Positions 41,729 to 50,789 of a DNA stretch of 64,000 nucleotides are shown in pieces. How positions within the stretch are numbered: the first letter of the stretch is position 1; each line of letters starts with the position of its first letter. Made by a program: the position numbers and the translations under genes. The stretch is from CAXQZM01 sp965229645. GTDB taxonomy: Bacteria > Pseudomonadota > Alphaproteobacteria > UBA7985. The notes under the pieces are model-generated. The model saw nothing but the letters and a program-made list of their open reading frames with translations, searched no databases and had not been told where the DNA came from. The stretch covers positions 2,914,001 to 2,978,000 of the forward strand of contig OZ245893.1 of assembly GCA_965229645.1 (NCBI GenBank), given 5' to 3'.

Positions 41729-42523
41729 ATGTCTGCGTCGCTCAATCCGCTCTCCCTCATCCCCGCAGCGCTTCGCTTGCTGGGGGTGCGCCCCCTGCTG
41801 ACCCTTGGGGTGCCCGTTTTCGCTTCGATTTCTCTCAAACTGGTCCTAAGTGTCATTGGACCTTCCCTGATTCTGCTCGCGCTCTTTGCGGGGTCGGTCG
41901 GGATGCTGTTTGTCAATCTCTTGGTCGTCGCCTATTTGGTGGTTGATCTGGGGGTTCGGCGTCCTGACTTCAAAGAGATGCGGCATCGCGCCCTCGCCAA
42001 ATGGCCGATCTTCCTGGGATACAGTCTCATTTTCAGCGCTGCCCCCTCGGTGATGTTTATGATCATCCTAATGCCGGCTTTGGCCCCAGTGCTAGAGCGG
42101 CTTGTTGATGCGGACGGTAAGGTAGATCTGAGTCGGTTTCGTATCAGCGAGGCGGAACTGCTCGCTTTGCGGGTTCCTGGCCTGGCTCTTCTTCTGACGG
42201 CAAACGGGCTCTTTGCCCTCTGGATGTTGGTTCCAGTGCTGCACATAGCTGAAAACTGGAGCTTCGCCGCCATGGGCGAGTCAGCGCGGCGTGTGCGTCC
42301 TTACTTTTGGCAGATTTACTTGATCAGCCTGATCGCCGTTTTGGTGCAGGCGGTTTTGCTGGTGTTCCCGCTGTTCTTGGTGCTGACAGGCCAGTTGCCA
42401 GGCAATCTTTTGAACCAGGCGCTCCTGGGCGTGCCAGAAGGCCTGAGACTCGCCTTTTTTCTTTCGATCGCGGTCCTGGTTTGGCAACGACTGGAAGGGC
42501 GACGCCAAGACGCGAGAGGATAA
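41729..42523 (+). CDS. Polytopic membrane protein of unknown function
   Basis: A 264-residue protein with about six predicted membrane helices, an N-terminal SLNPLSLIPAALRLLGVRP and a middle loop (about 125-145) rich in charged residues. I cannot assign a family, though the pattern is like alphaproteobacterial glycerophosphoryl-diester- or BPSS1780-type membrane proteins. The ATG at 41729 fits the hydrophobic start better than the one at 41684. It is convergent with the MotB-like gene, two bases apart. Confidence 0.7.
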   Translation: MSASLNPLSLIPAALRLLGVRPLLTLGVPVFASISLKLVLSVIGPSLILLALFAGSVGMLFVNLLVVAYLVVDLGVRRPDFKEMRHRALAKWPIFLGYSLIFSAAPSVMFMIILMPALAPVLERLVDADGKVDLSRFRISEAELLALRVPGLALLLTANGLFALWMLVPVLHIAENWSFAAMGESARRVRPYFWQIYLISLIAVLVQAVLLVFPLFLVLTGQLPGNLLNQALLGVPEGLRLAFFLSIAVLVWQRLEGRRQDARG

Positions 42524-42525
42524 GT

Positions 42526-43551
42526 CTACCGCGTCGTTAACTTCACCTCGATTCGACGATTCCTGGCAAAGGCCTCTTGAGTGGTATCGTCGATGAGCGG
42601 TTGGAACTCCCCAAAGCCTGCGGCGGTCAGGCGGGAGGGTGGCATGCCTTCGGAGATCAAAAATTCAACGACGGATCGTGCCCGCTCTGAACTCAGTTGC
42701 CAGTTGTTTGCAAATCGAGTGCGCGACCCTTCCCCGATGGGGCGGGCGTCGGTATGGCCATCGATGCGCAAAATCCAATCCAGATCCTCGGGGAAGTCGG
42801 TGGACAGGTCGAGAATGGTGTCGGCAAGGCGGGCCAGCTGTTCCCGCCCGCCCGCGCCCAGGACTGCCGAGCCCGAGGCAAACAGCACCTCCGACTGAAA
42901 TACGAACCGGTCCCCGACCACAGAAATATCGTCGCGTTCGCCCAAGACTTCGATCAAGGCGCCAAAAAAGAGCGACCTTTGGCGCTGCAGTTCTTCGGCT
43001 TGCAGCAGCAGCGAATCGTTGATGCGCTCCCCCAGCACCGCCAGGTCTTCGGCCAAGCCCGAGTTTTGGGTGCGCAGATCCTGATTTTCGAGGTCGAGGA
43101 CCGAGCGCGCCGCCTCTGCAGCCGCCAGGACGGCCAGCACGCGCTCGAGCTTGCCGTCCATCTCGCTTAGGACTTGGTTGAGAGACTTGCCTAGTTCGAC
43201 GCCGCCGCCCTCCACTTCGGCGAGTTTCAGCAACAGGTCTTCGGCGGCCTGCCGCGCTGCGTCTCGATCACGGGTCAAGATATTCAATTCATCCAGTTGA
43301 ATGTCCAACTGGGCCAGCAATTGCCGACGCGCGAGTTCGAGGTCGTCAATTTGTTCGCGCTGTGCGATCAGGCGTTGGCTCAATCGATCGCCGATGAGTT
43401 CGGCGTCGGAGGCCCGGCTCGCGGTATAGAACTGGGTAAGGGTAATGGCCAGAACCAGCAGGATAATGACCAGCAGCAAGGTCGCCAGCACATCGACAAA
43501 GGCCGGCCAGACATTGAGGTCTTGACTGTCGCCACGTCGTCGTCGCGCCAT
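42526..43551 (-). CDS. MotB/OmpA-like peptidoglycan-binding protein
   Basis: A 341-residue protein with one N-terminal membrane helix (about 16-39), a coiled-coil region (about 45-190) and a C-terminal OmpA domain with VLFASGSAVLGAGG, LRIDGHTDARP and RARSVVEFLISEGM. The helix contains the Asp-containing PAFVDVLATLLLVI typical of MotB-type stators. It follows the MotA-like gene by six bases. There are no flagellar genes here, so it is more likely part of an envelope motor or scaffold. Confidence 0.82.
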   Translation of the reverse strand: MARRRRGDSQDLNVWPAFVDVLATLLLVIILLVLAITLTQFYTASRASDAELIGDRLSQRLIAQREQIDDLELARRQLLAQLDIQLDELNILTRDRDAARQAAEDLLLKLAEVEGGGVELGKSLNQVLSEMDGKLERVLAVLAAAEAARSVLDLENQDLRTQNSGLAEDLAVLGERINDSLLLQAEELQRQRSLFFGALIEVLGERDDISVVGDRFVFQSEVLFASGSAVLGAGGREQLARLADTILDLSTDFPEDLDWILRIDGHTDARPIGEGSRTRFANNWQLSSERARSVVEFLISEGMPPSRLTAAGFGEFQPLIDDTTQEAFARNRRIEVKLTTR

Positions 43552-43557
43552 GGGGCC

Positions 43558-44673
43558 TTAACTTTCTTTTTCGGCTCTAGGGGCCTCGGGGTCGTAGGCG
43601 TCGGATTCTTCTGGGTCGTGTCCGCCGCCACGACCCAGATCGTTCGGCGATAGCGGCCCGGTCCCGTCAGCCTCATCGGGGTATTGGACAGCGCCCTGAA
43701 TGGTTGTGATCAAAGCACCGATTTGATCGACCAACGCTTGCTGGTCCGCCTGGGCCGCCAAAATACGCTCTTGCACCGCGCGGTCGGCCGATGTGGTATC
43801 GAGCAGACGGCTCATCTGATCCAGCAAAGTGACCAAGTTGTTATTGACCACCATGGTGTCTTGCTGGCTACGCCGCACCAAATGGCGCAGGCGTTCGGCC
43901 TCCAGACTTGCCTCGGCCATTGCCGAGGCGACGGGGGCGGCGGCGCTTTTGGCCGCGCTCGCGGGCGGCTGCGCCTGGGTAAAGCTCGCCAACCAGTCCT
44001 CAAACTCCTCCAAAAACTTGGCATGGGCCTTGGACGTTTGCAACTCGACGAACCCAAAAATCAAGGAGGCGGCCAAGCCAAAGAGCGAGGAAGAAAAGGC
44101 CGTCCCCATATTTTCGAGCGGGCCAGAGAGAGACCCAGAAAGCCCCGCAAAAAAATCGCGGTCTGCGTCCAGATTGCCCAAGGATTCGCGCATGGAAAGC
44201 AAGGCGCCGAGCAAGCCCCAAAAGGTGCCGAGCAAGCCCAGGATCACTAAGGTTGTAACGAGGTAGCGTGACAGTTCGCGGCGATCATCCAGCCGCGCCT
44301 GGGCCGAATCCAACAGGCCATTGGCTTGGTCGGGGGTCAGAACCTGGTTCGCCTCAAACAGGCGCCGCCAAACACTGGCGAAGGCGGTCAGGATCTGCAC
44401 CTGTTTGAGCGCCGCTGGCGCGGCCAGGGCTGCCGCTTCGCTGGCATGGCGGGCGGCGCGAATTTGGTTTAGCCAGCGAACCTCGGCGGCGAGCGAGGCC
44501 AGGCGTTGAAACGATAGGATCGTCCCAAAGACAAATACGCCGAGAATCATGGCATTGACGACCAAGTTTTCCAAAAAATAAGCGCTGAGCGTATCGAACT
44601 GAATCGCAAACAGGGTCAGCAACCCCGCAAGGACGGCCAGGATATAGGTGAGCGGTTGGGCAAGCGCGGTCAT
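43558..44673 (-). CDS. MotA/TolQ/ExbB-like proton-channel protein
   Basis: A 371-residue membrane protein. Helices lie at about 9-26, 35-55, 135-165 and 188-215; the core LVILGLLGTFWGLLGALLSM plus MGTAFSSSLFGLAASLIFGFVEL matches the MotA/TolQ/ExbB channel. A long C-terminal tail (about 225-371) is coiled-coil-like, ending in an acidic, Pro-rich sequence. With the two downstream genes it forms a conserved-looking envelope operon. Confidence 0.82.
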   Translation of the reverse strand: MTALAQPLTYILAVLAGLLTLFAIQFDTLSAYFLENLVVNAMILGVFVFGTILSFQRLASLAAEVRWLNQIRAARHASEAAALAAPAALKQVQILTAFASVWRRLFEANQVLTPDQANGLLDSAQARLDDRRELSRYLVTTLVILGLLGTFWGLLGALLSMRESLGNLDADRDFFAGLSGSLSGPLENMGTAFSSSLFGLAASLIFGFVELQTSKAHAKFLEEFEDWLASFTQAQPPASAAKSAAAPVASAMAEASLEAERLRHLVRRSQQDTMVVNNNLVTLLDQMSRLLDTTSADRAVQERILAAQADQQALVDQIGALITTIQGAVQYPDEADGTGPLSPNDLGRGGGHDPEESDAYDPEAPRAEKES

Positions 44674-44686
44674 GGCGAGGCGCCGA

Positions 44687-45529
44687 TTAGCGTTCGATCA
44701 GGACGAAGTCGGCGTAGGCGTCGGTCGAGGCGTTGGCAGAAATCACGAAGGTCAAGTTGTCCGCGTTCAATCCGCGTCGAATCAAATCCCCCCGCACCGC
44801 CAGAATCCGCCGACGGGCTTGCTGCTTAGCTGCTTCGTCGTCCGCTTCCGCCACGGCCAGGATCGCCACAACCCGAAGCGGGAGCAAGGGGTTGGCGCGC
44901 ATGAGCGATTCAACGGGGTCGAGTGCGCTTTGGTGCTGGGGACTTACGTCTTCCCCATCGGGGCCAAAGTTTAGGCGGACGGGTTCAAAGGTCTCGACGG
45001 GGTCTGGCGCTGCTGGCGCCGCTGGCGCTGTCGCGGGCGTGGCGCCAGCGGTGACCTGGGCAGTGCTGTTGGCGGGCTGGGGTTCCTGACGGGCGGGTGC
45101 GGGCGAGGGAGTGGGCTCGGGGTCGGCGGGGCGGCTCGCGGTCGTCGCGCTGCCGCCACGGTTGCCGCGCGCGGCCGGGAAGGTCAGCGGCCAGTCAGGG
45201 TCGGGGCGGTGGATTTTGGTGCCATCGCTCGTAAATTCAGGTTCGCGCGTGGGGGTTTCGGCCACGGCGGGTTCGGGGGTGGGTTGGGGGATTTCCACGT
45301 CCTCTAGGGGTTGTAAGGGGGCGCTCGCGGGATCGGTCAGGGGGGCATCCGTCGTGCCCGCATCGGTCAGCACAGGAATGCGCGCGCCATTGGGGGCGAT
45401 GAGGGGGAGGGTGGTGGTCAACCCGCCGATGGCAGCGGCGCCTGGGGTAAGCGGCTGAGTTTGCGCGCCCGCGACCTGCGCCGACAAGCCAAGACCAACC
45501 CCCAGCAGTGTTCGTAACATTGCACGCAT
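44687..45529 (-). CDS. Secreted Pro/Ala-rich protein with OmpA-like end
   Basis: A 280-residue protein with a signal peptide (LRTLLGVGLGLSAQVAGA), a long low-complexity linker rich in Pro, Ala, Thr and Glu (about 30-180), and a C-terminal domain (about 185-280) with VRLNFGPDGEDVSPQHQSAL and RVVAILAVAEADDEAAKQQARRRI. The end resembles an OmpA-type fold in which the usual GHTD motif is lost. It is the first gene of the operon with the MotA-like and MotB-like genes, starting 13 bases from the next. Confidence 0.7.
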   Translation of the reverse strand: MRAMLRTLLGVGLGLSAQVAGAQTQPLTPGAAAIGGLTTTLPLIAPNGARIPVLTDAGTTDAPLTDPASAPLQPLEDVEIPQPTPEPAVAETPTREPEFTSDGTKIHRPDPDWPLTFPAARGNRGGSATTASRPADPEPTPSPAPARQEPQPANSTAQVTAGATPATAPAAPAAPDPVETFEPVRLNFGPDGEDVSPQHQSALDPVESLMRANPLLPLRVVAILAVAEADDEAAKQQARRRILAVRGDLIRRGLNADNLTFVISANASTDAYADFVLIER

Positions 45530-45669
45530 GGCGCCTGTCCCTCTTGTTCTAATACCAACGGTTCTATGCGTCGAATCTTCGTGCCGTCAGTACAGGTTTC
45601 TTGAATCCCTAGTCGCAAGGTGGTTTTAAGGCAAGATGCTGCGACGTATCACTCTCCACGCTTGGGCGG

Positions 45670-46236
45670 CTATTCCGCAGGGTCAACCCAGGAAATATGC
45701 CCGTCGGCGCGCTGATAAATCATGTTGAGGCCGAGGTGATTGGCGTTGCGGAACAGGAGCGCGGGCTGATCCGACAAGTCTAGGTGCATCACGGCCTCTG
45801 CAACGCTAAGGGTCGGGATCCAAGTCGGCGTTTCGGCAATGATGGTCGGCGCTTCGGTGCTTGGGGTCTCAGGCTCTTCCTCAGGGGCTGCGGCGAGGAC
45901 AAAGCTTTTGGCCTTGTCGATTTTGCGCTGGTCCAAATCGGCGTGGTGATCGCGGAGCTTGCGCTTATGGCGTCGCAACCGTTTGGCAAGGCGCGTCGCG
46001 GCCAGGTCAAAGGCGCTGTAGGCATCCCCCGCCTTGCCCTCGGACGCGAGATGAATATGCTTGCCGACATGCGTGTCGAGGGAGGCCGCAAACCCCTGCC
46101 CCGAGCGGCGAAACAAGACTTGGGCGGAAACGGCATCGCCAAAGTACTTCTCAAAAATGCCGTCGAGCGTGGTTTCAACTCGCTCATTGAGGGCAGGCGA
46201 CATTTGCACTTGGTGGCCTTCGATGATGAGACGCAT
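45670..46236 (-). CDS. hpf: Ribosome hibernation promoting factor, long form
   Basis: A 188-residue HPF. Residues 1-100 form the S30AE domain (RLIIEGHQVQMSPALNERVE, with the basic RLAKRLRRHKRKLRDHH), and residues 130-188 the C-terminal dimerisation domain (ALLFRNANHLGLNMIYQRADGHISWVDP) that makes 100S ribosomes. The ATG at 46236 is the family start. It lies downstream of rpoN in the usual alphaproteobacterial order, with a family 3 element between them. Confidence 0.92.
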   Translation of the reverse strand: MRLIIEGHQVQMSPALNERVETTLDGIFEKYFGDAVSAQVLFRRSGQGFAASLDTHVGKHIHLASEGKAGDAYSAFDLAATRLAKRLRRHKRKLRDHHADLDQRKIDKAKSFVLAAAPEEEPETPSTEAPTIIAETPTWIPTLSVAEAVMHLDLSDQPALLFRNANHLGLNMIYQRADGHISWVDPAE

Positions 46237-46327
46237 GGATGTCCTTTCTTTGCAATCGGGTCCTTTTGGGAGGCTCCTCGCTCTAACTGGGATCCCCAAA
46301 AAAAGCTACATCTTGGACGGCGAAAAG

Positions 46328-46490
46328 CAGGGCAATCGCACTTGAACGAAATCTGGCCCTGTTCGGCGTCACTGGGGAGAGTTTGGCCGTCCCATTCGCT
46401 CAAATCAGGTAAAATAGGGACAGAATCTAGCGATTTGTTCTTCAAATGTACTCTCCATGTGGTGTATTTTTTTCAAGTGCGATTCCCCTG
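46328..46490. repeat. Family 3 element with 19-bp inverted ends
   Basis: CAGGGCAATCGCACTTGAA (46328-46346) is the inverted match (18/19) of TTCAAGTGCGATTCCCCTG (46472-46490). The left part continues as in the copy at 7795. The right arm contains the rpoN stop. The element therefore lies across the rpoN 3' end, and it takes up most of the 46237-46472 gap before hpf. Confidence 0.7.
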
Positions 46491-47756
46491 CGGCGAAAAG
46501 GCCGTGCGCCCATAAAGCCGCCGCCGGTCCGTCGCCCCAGGCACGCCAAGGCGCAAGCGATGTTTGGTGAGTGTGCGTCGGGCCACGCGATGGCCCTGGG
46601 CGCTGAGGGCGGCGCATAGGGCCGCATCGGAAAGGGGCGCGGACCTGTCTTCGCCAGCAAGGGTCTCGATCAACCAGCCGCGCAACTGCGCCGCAGAGAG
46701 CTGGGTCGCGGGATCGATCAGCGAGGTGAAGAAGTCCTGCAAGGCCCAGACCCCGAGCGGGGTTTGGGCGGTTTTTCCCGCAACGGCCCGCGACAGGGTG
46801 GAACTGCCGCAGCCCAGCGCGACCGCCGCCTGGTTTTGGGTGAGGGGGACCAAATGCGTCCGCCCCTTGCGCAGCGCCGTGTCTTGGTGCTGGCACAAAA
46901 AATCTGCGAGACGGAGCAGGGTGTCTTGGCGCGCGCCTAAGGCGCGAACCGTGCTGCGGGCGGTTTTGAGCAGGTCGGCAAGCTCCCCCTGTTGCTGGGC
47001 CTTGGGGGTCAGGCCCGACAGCAGATCTTGGTCGAGCGCGTAGGCGCGATGGGTAAGGGGGTTGAGCGAAACGCGCCAGCCCGCGCCGTCGGCCTCAACG
47101 ATCAGATCTGGGGGCAGGACCAAGGCAGCTTCCAAATTCAGGCAGCTGGCAGGTCGTGGGTTCAGCGTCCTGAGGGCGGCAAGCGCGTCGGCATCGGGGC
47201 GATGCGCGCCCCGTGCCACGGCGTCCAATCGCGTGCATAGGTCGAGAACGGGCGGCAAGGCTTCGGGCGACCAGACCCCTTCCTGGACTTTGGTGCGGGC
47301 CTGGGCCGCCAAACTTTGCCCTAAGTCATCGGCCAGCAACCCCCCTTCGGCCAAAAACGTGTCCTGGATCGCTCGCAGGCGCGATAGATCGTGGCGCTGG
47401 TCCTCGGCAATGGCAGCGAGCGGCACGTCCAGGAGGCCTTGCTCATTGGCTTCGTCGATCAGCAGATCGGCCAAAGCCCGGTCCTCGGGACGCCAAAATA
47501 GATCGGACGCCAAGTCGCGCAGGGCCGCCGTCACCGTCTCGGGCCCAGGCGTTGCCAAGGTCGCCAACCAGTCAGGGGCGTCTTGCGCGCTGTGGGTATT
47601 GGCGACGGTCAAGAACGGATTGGCGTCGAGCTCGCGGGCCAAGGCGCGTTCTAGCCTGATCCCCGCGAGCGCCAAGTACTGCAGCGAGGTTTTGATCTCC
47701 TGACTTAAGCCCAAGCGCTGACGCTGGCGAAGCTTCAATCCTGATCGCGGCCCCAT
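46473..47756 (-). CDS. rpoN: RNA polymerase sigma-54 factor RpoN
   Basis: The sigma factor for -24/-12 promoters. The 427-residue protein starts MGPRSGLKLRQRQRLGLSQEIKTSLQYL, the activator-interacting region I with Gln-rich character. The core-binding region is in the middle, and the HTH and RpoN box are near the end. The RpoN box reads ARRTLTKHR against the usual ARRTVAKYR, so two or three positions are altered. The upstream frame to 48110 has no family similarity. The final codons QGNRT and the stop lie in a family 3 inverted end. Confidence 0.9.
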   Translation of the reverse strand: MGPRSGLKLRQRQRLGLSQEIKTSLQYLALAGIRLERALARELDANPFLTVANTHSAQDAPDWLATLATPGPETVTAALRDLASDLFWRPEDRALADLLIDEANEQGLLDVPLAAIAEDQRHDLSRLRAIQDTFLAEGGLLADDLGQSLAAQARTKVQEGVWSPEALPPVLDLCTRLDAVARGAHRPDADALAALRTLNPRPASCLNLEAALVLPPDLIVEADGAGWRVSLNPLTHRAYALDQDLLSGLTPKAQQQGELADLLKTARSTVRALGARQDTLLRLADFLCQHQDTALRKGRTHLVPLTQNQAAVALGCGSSTLSRAVAGKTAQTPLGVWALQDFFTSLIDPATQLSAAQLRGWLIETLAGEDRSAPLSDAALCAALSAQGHRVARRTLTKHRLRLGVPGATDRRRLYGRTAFSPQGNRT

Positions 47757-47767
47757 GGAATCCAAGA

Positions 47768-47783
47768 TGGCACATTTTTTGCA
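47768..47783 (+). promoter_or_regulatory. Consensus sigma-54 promoter
   Basis: TGGCACATTTTTTGCA fits TGGCAC-N5-TTGCA exactly, with GG and GC ten bases apart. It starts 11 bases beyond the rpoN start codon and points right, away from rpoN and toward 47800-48096, where no gene is evident. pheT lies 540 bases further with a family 1 repeat between. Confidence 0.55.
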
Positions 47784-47917
47784 GTTGGCAAACCGCGCGC
47801 GTTGTTGATGGGTCCTGCGACTTCGCTGAGCTGCGCGCTGGATGACGGTGTTGTGGGACCTGGCGCCCCCTTTCGATGTCATGCCGCGCGCAGTCGCGGC
47901 ATCCAGCACAGAGCGGT

Positions 47918-47958
47918 GGCGGGAAGTCCAGACGGCAAGAACCTTGCGAGGTGCTGGG
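47918..47958 (+). repeat. Short dispersed motif GGC(A/G)GGAAG...AACCTTG
   Basis: Related to 1711-1750 and to 8203/16942. Here it lies inside a larger hairpin: ATCCAGCAC at 47901-47909 is complementary to GTGCTGGGAT at 47951-47960. The region 47757-48096 otherwise shows only the sigma-54 site. Confidence 0.4.
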
Positions 47959-48096
47959 ATGGACCCATCCGTTCCATCCGCCGCTGGTCGGTGAGGGACA
48001 CTGGTGGGGGCGTCTAAACTCGGATTTGGCGCTTGGACGCAGGATCGGTCCATAGGTCTGCTTATCTTTCCTCTGGCCCTAGATTGATCTCGCCTG

Positions 48097-48292
48097 ATAC
48101 CAACGGCCAAAAAGTTGACACTTTTATGGCCGTTTTGTGTCTCACGGCAGAAACGCTTCGCGTTTCGCCTCCGACGAGGCCTTCGCTTATACCCCGAGGC
48201 GCGTGTCCGCTATTCTCGGGGCCGCTACGGGGGCCGCAGTCGCGGCCCTTATACCAGCGATCAAAAGAGTCATTTTTAACCGCCGCTGGTAT
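48097..48292 (-). repeat. Family 1 structured repeat, copy D (reversed)
   Basis: A short form of 196 bp, like copy C without the middle segment. The inner tip of its first hairpin reads GGTTAAAAATGACTCTTTTGATC on the element strand, again with balanced changes on both sides. It lies 31 bases upstream of the pheT start and would form the leader of any message from the left. Confidence 0.9.
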
Positions 48293-48323
48293 TATGCGCC
48301 GCCCTTTGCTAGCGGCCCCTCCC

Positions 48324-50789
48324 ATGAAATTCACCCTATCTTGGCTCAAGGACCATCTTGAGACCTCCGCGTCCGCGCAGACACTTGCCGAGCAGTTGAC
48401 GGCCCTTGGGTTGGAACTGGAGGATCTGACGCGCGCGCCCAACCCACGCCAGCAGTTCGAGCCCTTTTTGGTCGCCCATGTCGTCAGCGCCGAACAGCAC
48501 CCCAACGCCGATAAGTTGCGCGTCTGCAAGGTCGATACTGGGGCCGATCATCTGATCGACGTGGTCTGCGGCGCGCCGAACGCACGCACGGGCATGAAGG
48601 CCGTGTTCGCACCCGTGGGCACCCCCATTCCAGGGATCAAGCTGGAGGACGGCAGCAACCTGGTCTTATCCAAGGGGCTGATTCGCGGCGCGGCCTCCAA
48701 CGGGATGTTGTGTTCGGAGCGGGAGTTGCTGATCTCTGATGAGCACGACGGCATCATCGAATTGCCCGCCGACGCCCCCGTCGGCGCGGGCTATGCCGAC
48801 TATCGGGATTTGTTTCCCGAGTATCGCGGGGTCGAAGACTGGGTTTTTGAGATCGGGCTGACGCCCAATCGCGGCGATGCCGCTGGGGTGCGGGGCATCG
48901 CGCGCGACTTGGCGGCGGCAGGCCTGGGAACGCTCAAGCCCAACCGTCATGGTTTTTGCGGCGGGGCGGGTACGCCGTCCGTTCGGGTTGATTTGCAAAC
49001 GACCGATTGTCCCGTCTTTGCCTACCGCGTGATTCGCGGGGTCAGGAACGGTCCCAGCCCGCAATGGCTGCAAGATCGACTATCGGCCATCGGCCAGCGT
49101 CCCATATCTGCCCTGGTTGACGTTACCAACTTGGTCAACTTTGATTTGTGCCGCCCGACCCACGTATTCGACCTTGACCGCCTGCGTGGGGACACCTTGA
49201 CGGTTCGCAAGGCCCAAAATGGGGAGGCCTTTGAGGCCCTCAACGAACGGACCTACAGGCTCGCCGACCATATGACGGTTATTTCTGATGCTGCGGGTCC
49301 CGTGTCCCTCGCGGGAATCATGGGCGGCCTTGGCAGCGCGGTTCAGGACGAGACCCACGACGTCCTGCTCGAGGCGGCCCTGTGGCACCCCCGCGACATA
49401 GCGCGCACCGGGCGGGTCCTGGGGCTGCATTCGGACGCGCGCTATCGGTTTGAGCGCGGCACGGACCCTGCGGCCTTGTTGAACGACTTGGACATAGCGA
49501 CCCAATGGATCGTCCAGTTTTGCGGCGGTACCCCGACCGAGGCGGGGGTCGAGGGCACGGTACCGACCCCAGATCTGGCTTTTGAGTTGCCTCAGGACTT
49601 GGTCGCCAAGCGGACGGGGTTGGCAGTGCCGTTCGACCGACAGGTTCAGATCTTGACCGACCTTGGTTTTGCGGTCTCGGGGCCCCCCGGCGCGGCGCGG
49701 CGGCGGGTCCAGGTGCCCAGTTGGCGGTCGGACGTTGAACAGGTCGAGGACCTGACCGAGGAGATTGTGCGGGTTGTCGGCTTCGACGCCATTCCCGCGG
49801 TCTCGATGCCGCGCGACGCGCCCTTGCCGCCGTGCGCGGTGTCCCCGCAGCAGGCCAACACCAACGCGCTGCGCCGGGCGCTGGCGGGTCAGGGACTGCA
49901 TGAGGCTTACCTTTGGTCCTTCACCCACTCCGCCGTCGCGCGCCGCTTTGCCGACGTGCGCGAAGAGCTGTTCTTAGCCAATCCGATCAGTTCGGAGCTG
50001 GACTTGATGCGGCCCTCTTTGCTGTGCAATTTGTTGCTGGCGACCCGTGGCAATCAAAATAGAGGCTTCGGCGCGGTCCGTCTGTTTGAGGTTGGGTTGC
50101 GGTTTGAGGGAGTCGGGGAAGCCGATCAACCCTTGACCGCTGCGGGCGTGCGCACGGGGCCGTTCGCGCCCAAGTCCTGGACGGGGGACGGCGCGGGGAA
50201 GGCGGGCCGCCCCGTCGATGCGTTTGATGCCAAGGCCGATGCCCTGGCGGCGCTCCAGGCCTTTGGCGTCCCCGTCGCCAGCTTGCAAACAGGGGCCCGC
50301 GACCTGCCGACCCACTTTCACCCCGGGCGCAGCGGCACCCTGGGCTTGGGCAAGACCCAGCTCGCGGTATTCGGGGAGTTGCACCCCGCGCTGCTGGACG
50401 CCATGGATGTGCGCGGCCCCGCTGTGGCTTTTGAGTTATTCCTGGACCGCGTGCCGCCGACCAAGGCTAAACGCGGGTCGGCCAGGGCGCCGTATCGCGC
50501 GGCCTTGCTGCAGCGGGTGGAGCGGGATTTTGCCTTCCTGGTCGATGAGGCGGTGGCGGCGGAGCAGGTGCTGCGCGCCGCCAAGGGCACCGACAAGGCC
50601 CATATCAGCGACGTGGTTTTGTTCGATGTCTATGCGGGCCAGGGCATTCCAGAGGGGAAGAAGTCTTTGGCCATCACGGCCTATTTCCAGCCAAGAGATC
50701 GGGCCTTTACCGACGAAGACTTGGAGGCCATGAGCCAAAGCTTGATCGCCAAGGTGATGAAGGCCACTGGCGGGCAACTGCGCGCATGA
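48324..50789 (+). CDS. pheT: Phenylalanine-tRNA ligase beta subunit
   Basis: The 821-residue subunit contains the B1 start (MKFTLSWLKDHLET), the tRNA-binding EMAP-like domain (residues 40-150, with HPNADKLRVCKVDTG), the B3/B4 editing domain, the B5 domain, and the C-terminal ferredoxin-fold anticodon-binding domain (about 725-821). The ATG at 48324 is the family start; the frame is open back to 48033 through a repeat. pheS is not adjacent, which is unusual. The stop overlaps the folB start (ATGA). Confidence 0.95.
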   Translation: MKFTLSWLKDHLETSASAQTLAEQLTALGLELEDLTRAPNPRQQFEPFLVAHVVSAEQHPNADKLRVCKVDTGADHLIDVVCGAPNARTGMKAVFAPVGTPIPGIKLEDGSNLVLSKGLIRGAASNGMLCSERELLISDEHDGIIELPADAPVGAGYADYRDLFPEYRGVEDWVFEIGLTPNRGDAAGVRGIARDLAAAGLGTLKPNRHGFCGGAGTPSVRVDLQTTDCPVFAYRVIRGVRNGPSPQWLQDRLSAIGQRPISALVDVTNLVNFDLCRPTHVFDLDRLRGDTLTVRKAQNGEAFEALNERTYRLADHMTVISDAAGPVSLAGIMGGLGSAVQDETHDVLLEAALWHPRDIARTGRVLGLHSDARYRFERGTDPAALLNDLDIATQWIVQFCGGTPTEAGVEGTVPTPDLAFELPQDLVAKRTGLAVPFDRQVQILTDLGFAVSGPPGAARRRVQVPSWRSDVEQVEDLTEEIVRVVGFDAIPAVSMPRDAPLPPCAVSPQQANTNALRRALAGQGLHEAYLWSFTHSAVARRFADVREELFLANPISSELDLMRPSLLCNLLLATRGNQNRGFGAVRLFEVGLRFEGVGEADQPLTAAGVRTGPFAPKSWTGDGAGKAGRPVDAFDAKADALAALQAFGVPVASLQTGARDLPTHFHPGRSGTLGLGKTQLAVFGELHPALLDAMDVRGPAVAFELFLDRVPPTKAKRGSARAPYRAALLQRVERDFAFLVDEAVAAEQVLRAAKGTDKAHISDVVLFDVYAGQGIPEGKKSLAITAYFQPRDRAFTDEDLEAMSQSLIAKVMKATGGQLRA

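Noticed and set aside
42526..44673. Zorya-type ZorA/ZorB defence genes
   Set aside because: MotA/MotB-like proteins are present, but there is no ZorC, ZorD or ZorE nearby and the setting is housekeeping.
48033..48323. 97-residue N-terminal extension of PheT
   Set aside because: It reads through family 1 copy D; normal PheT begins at 48324.
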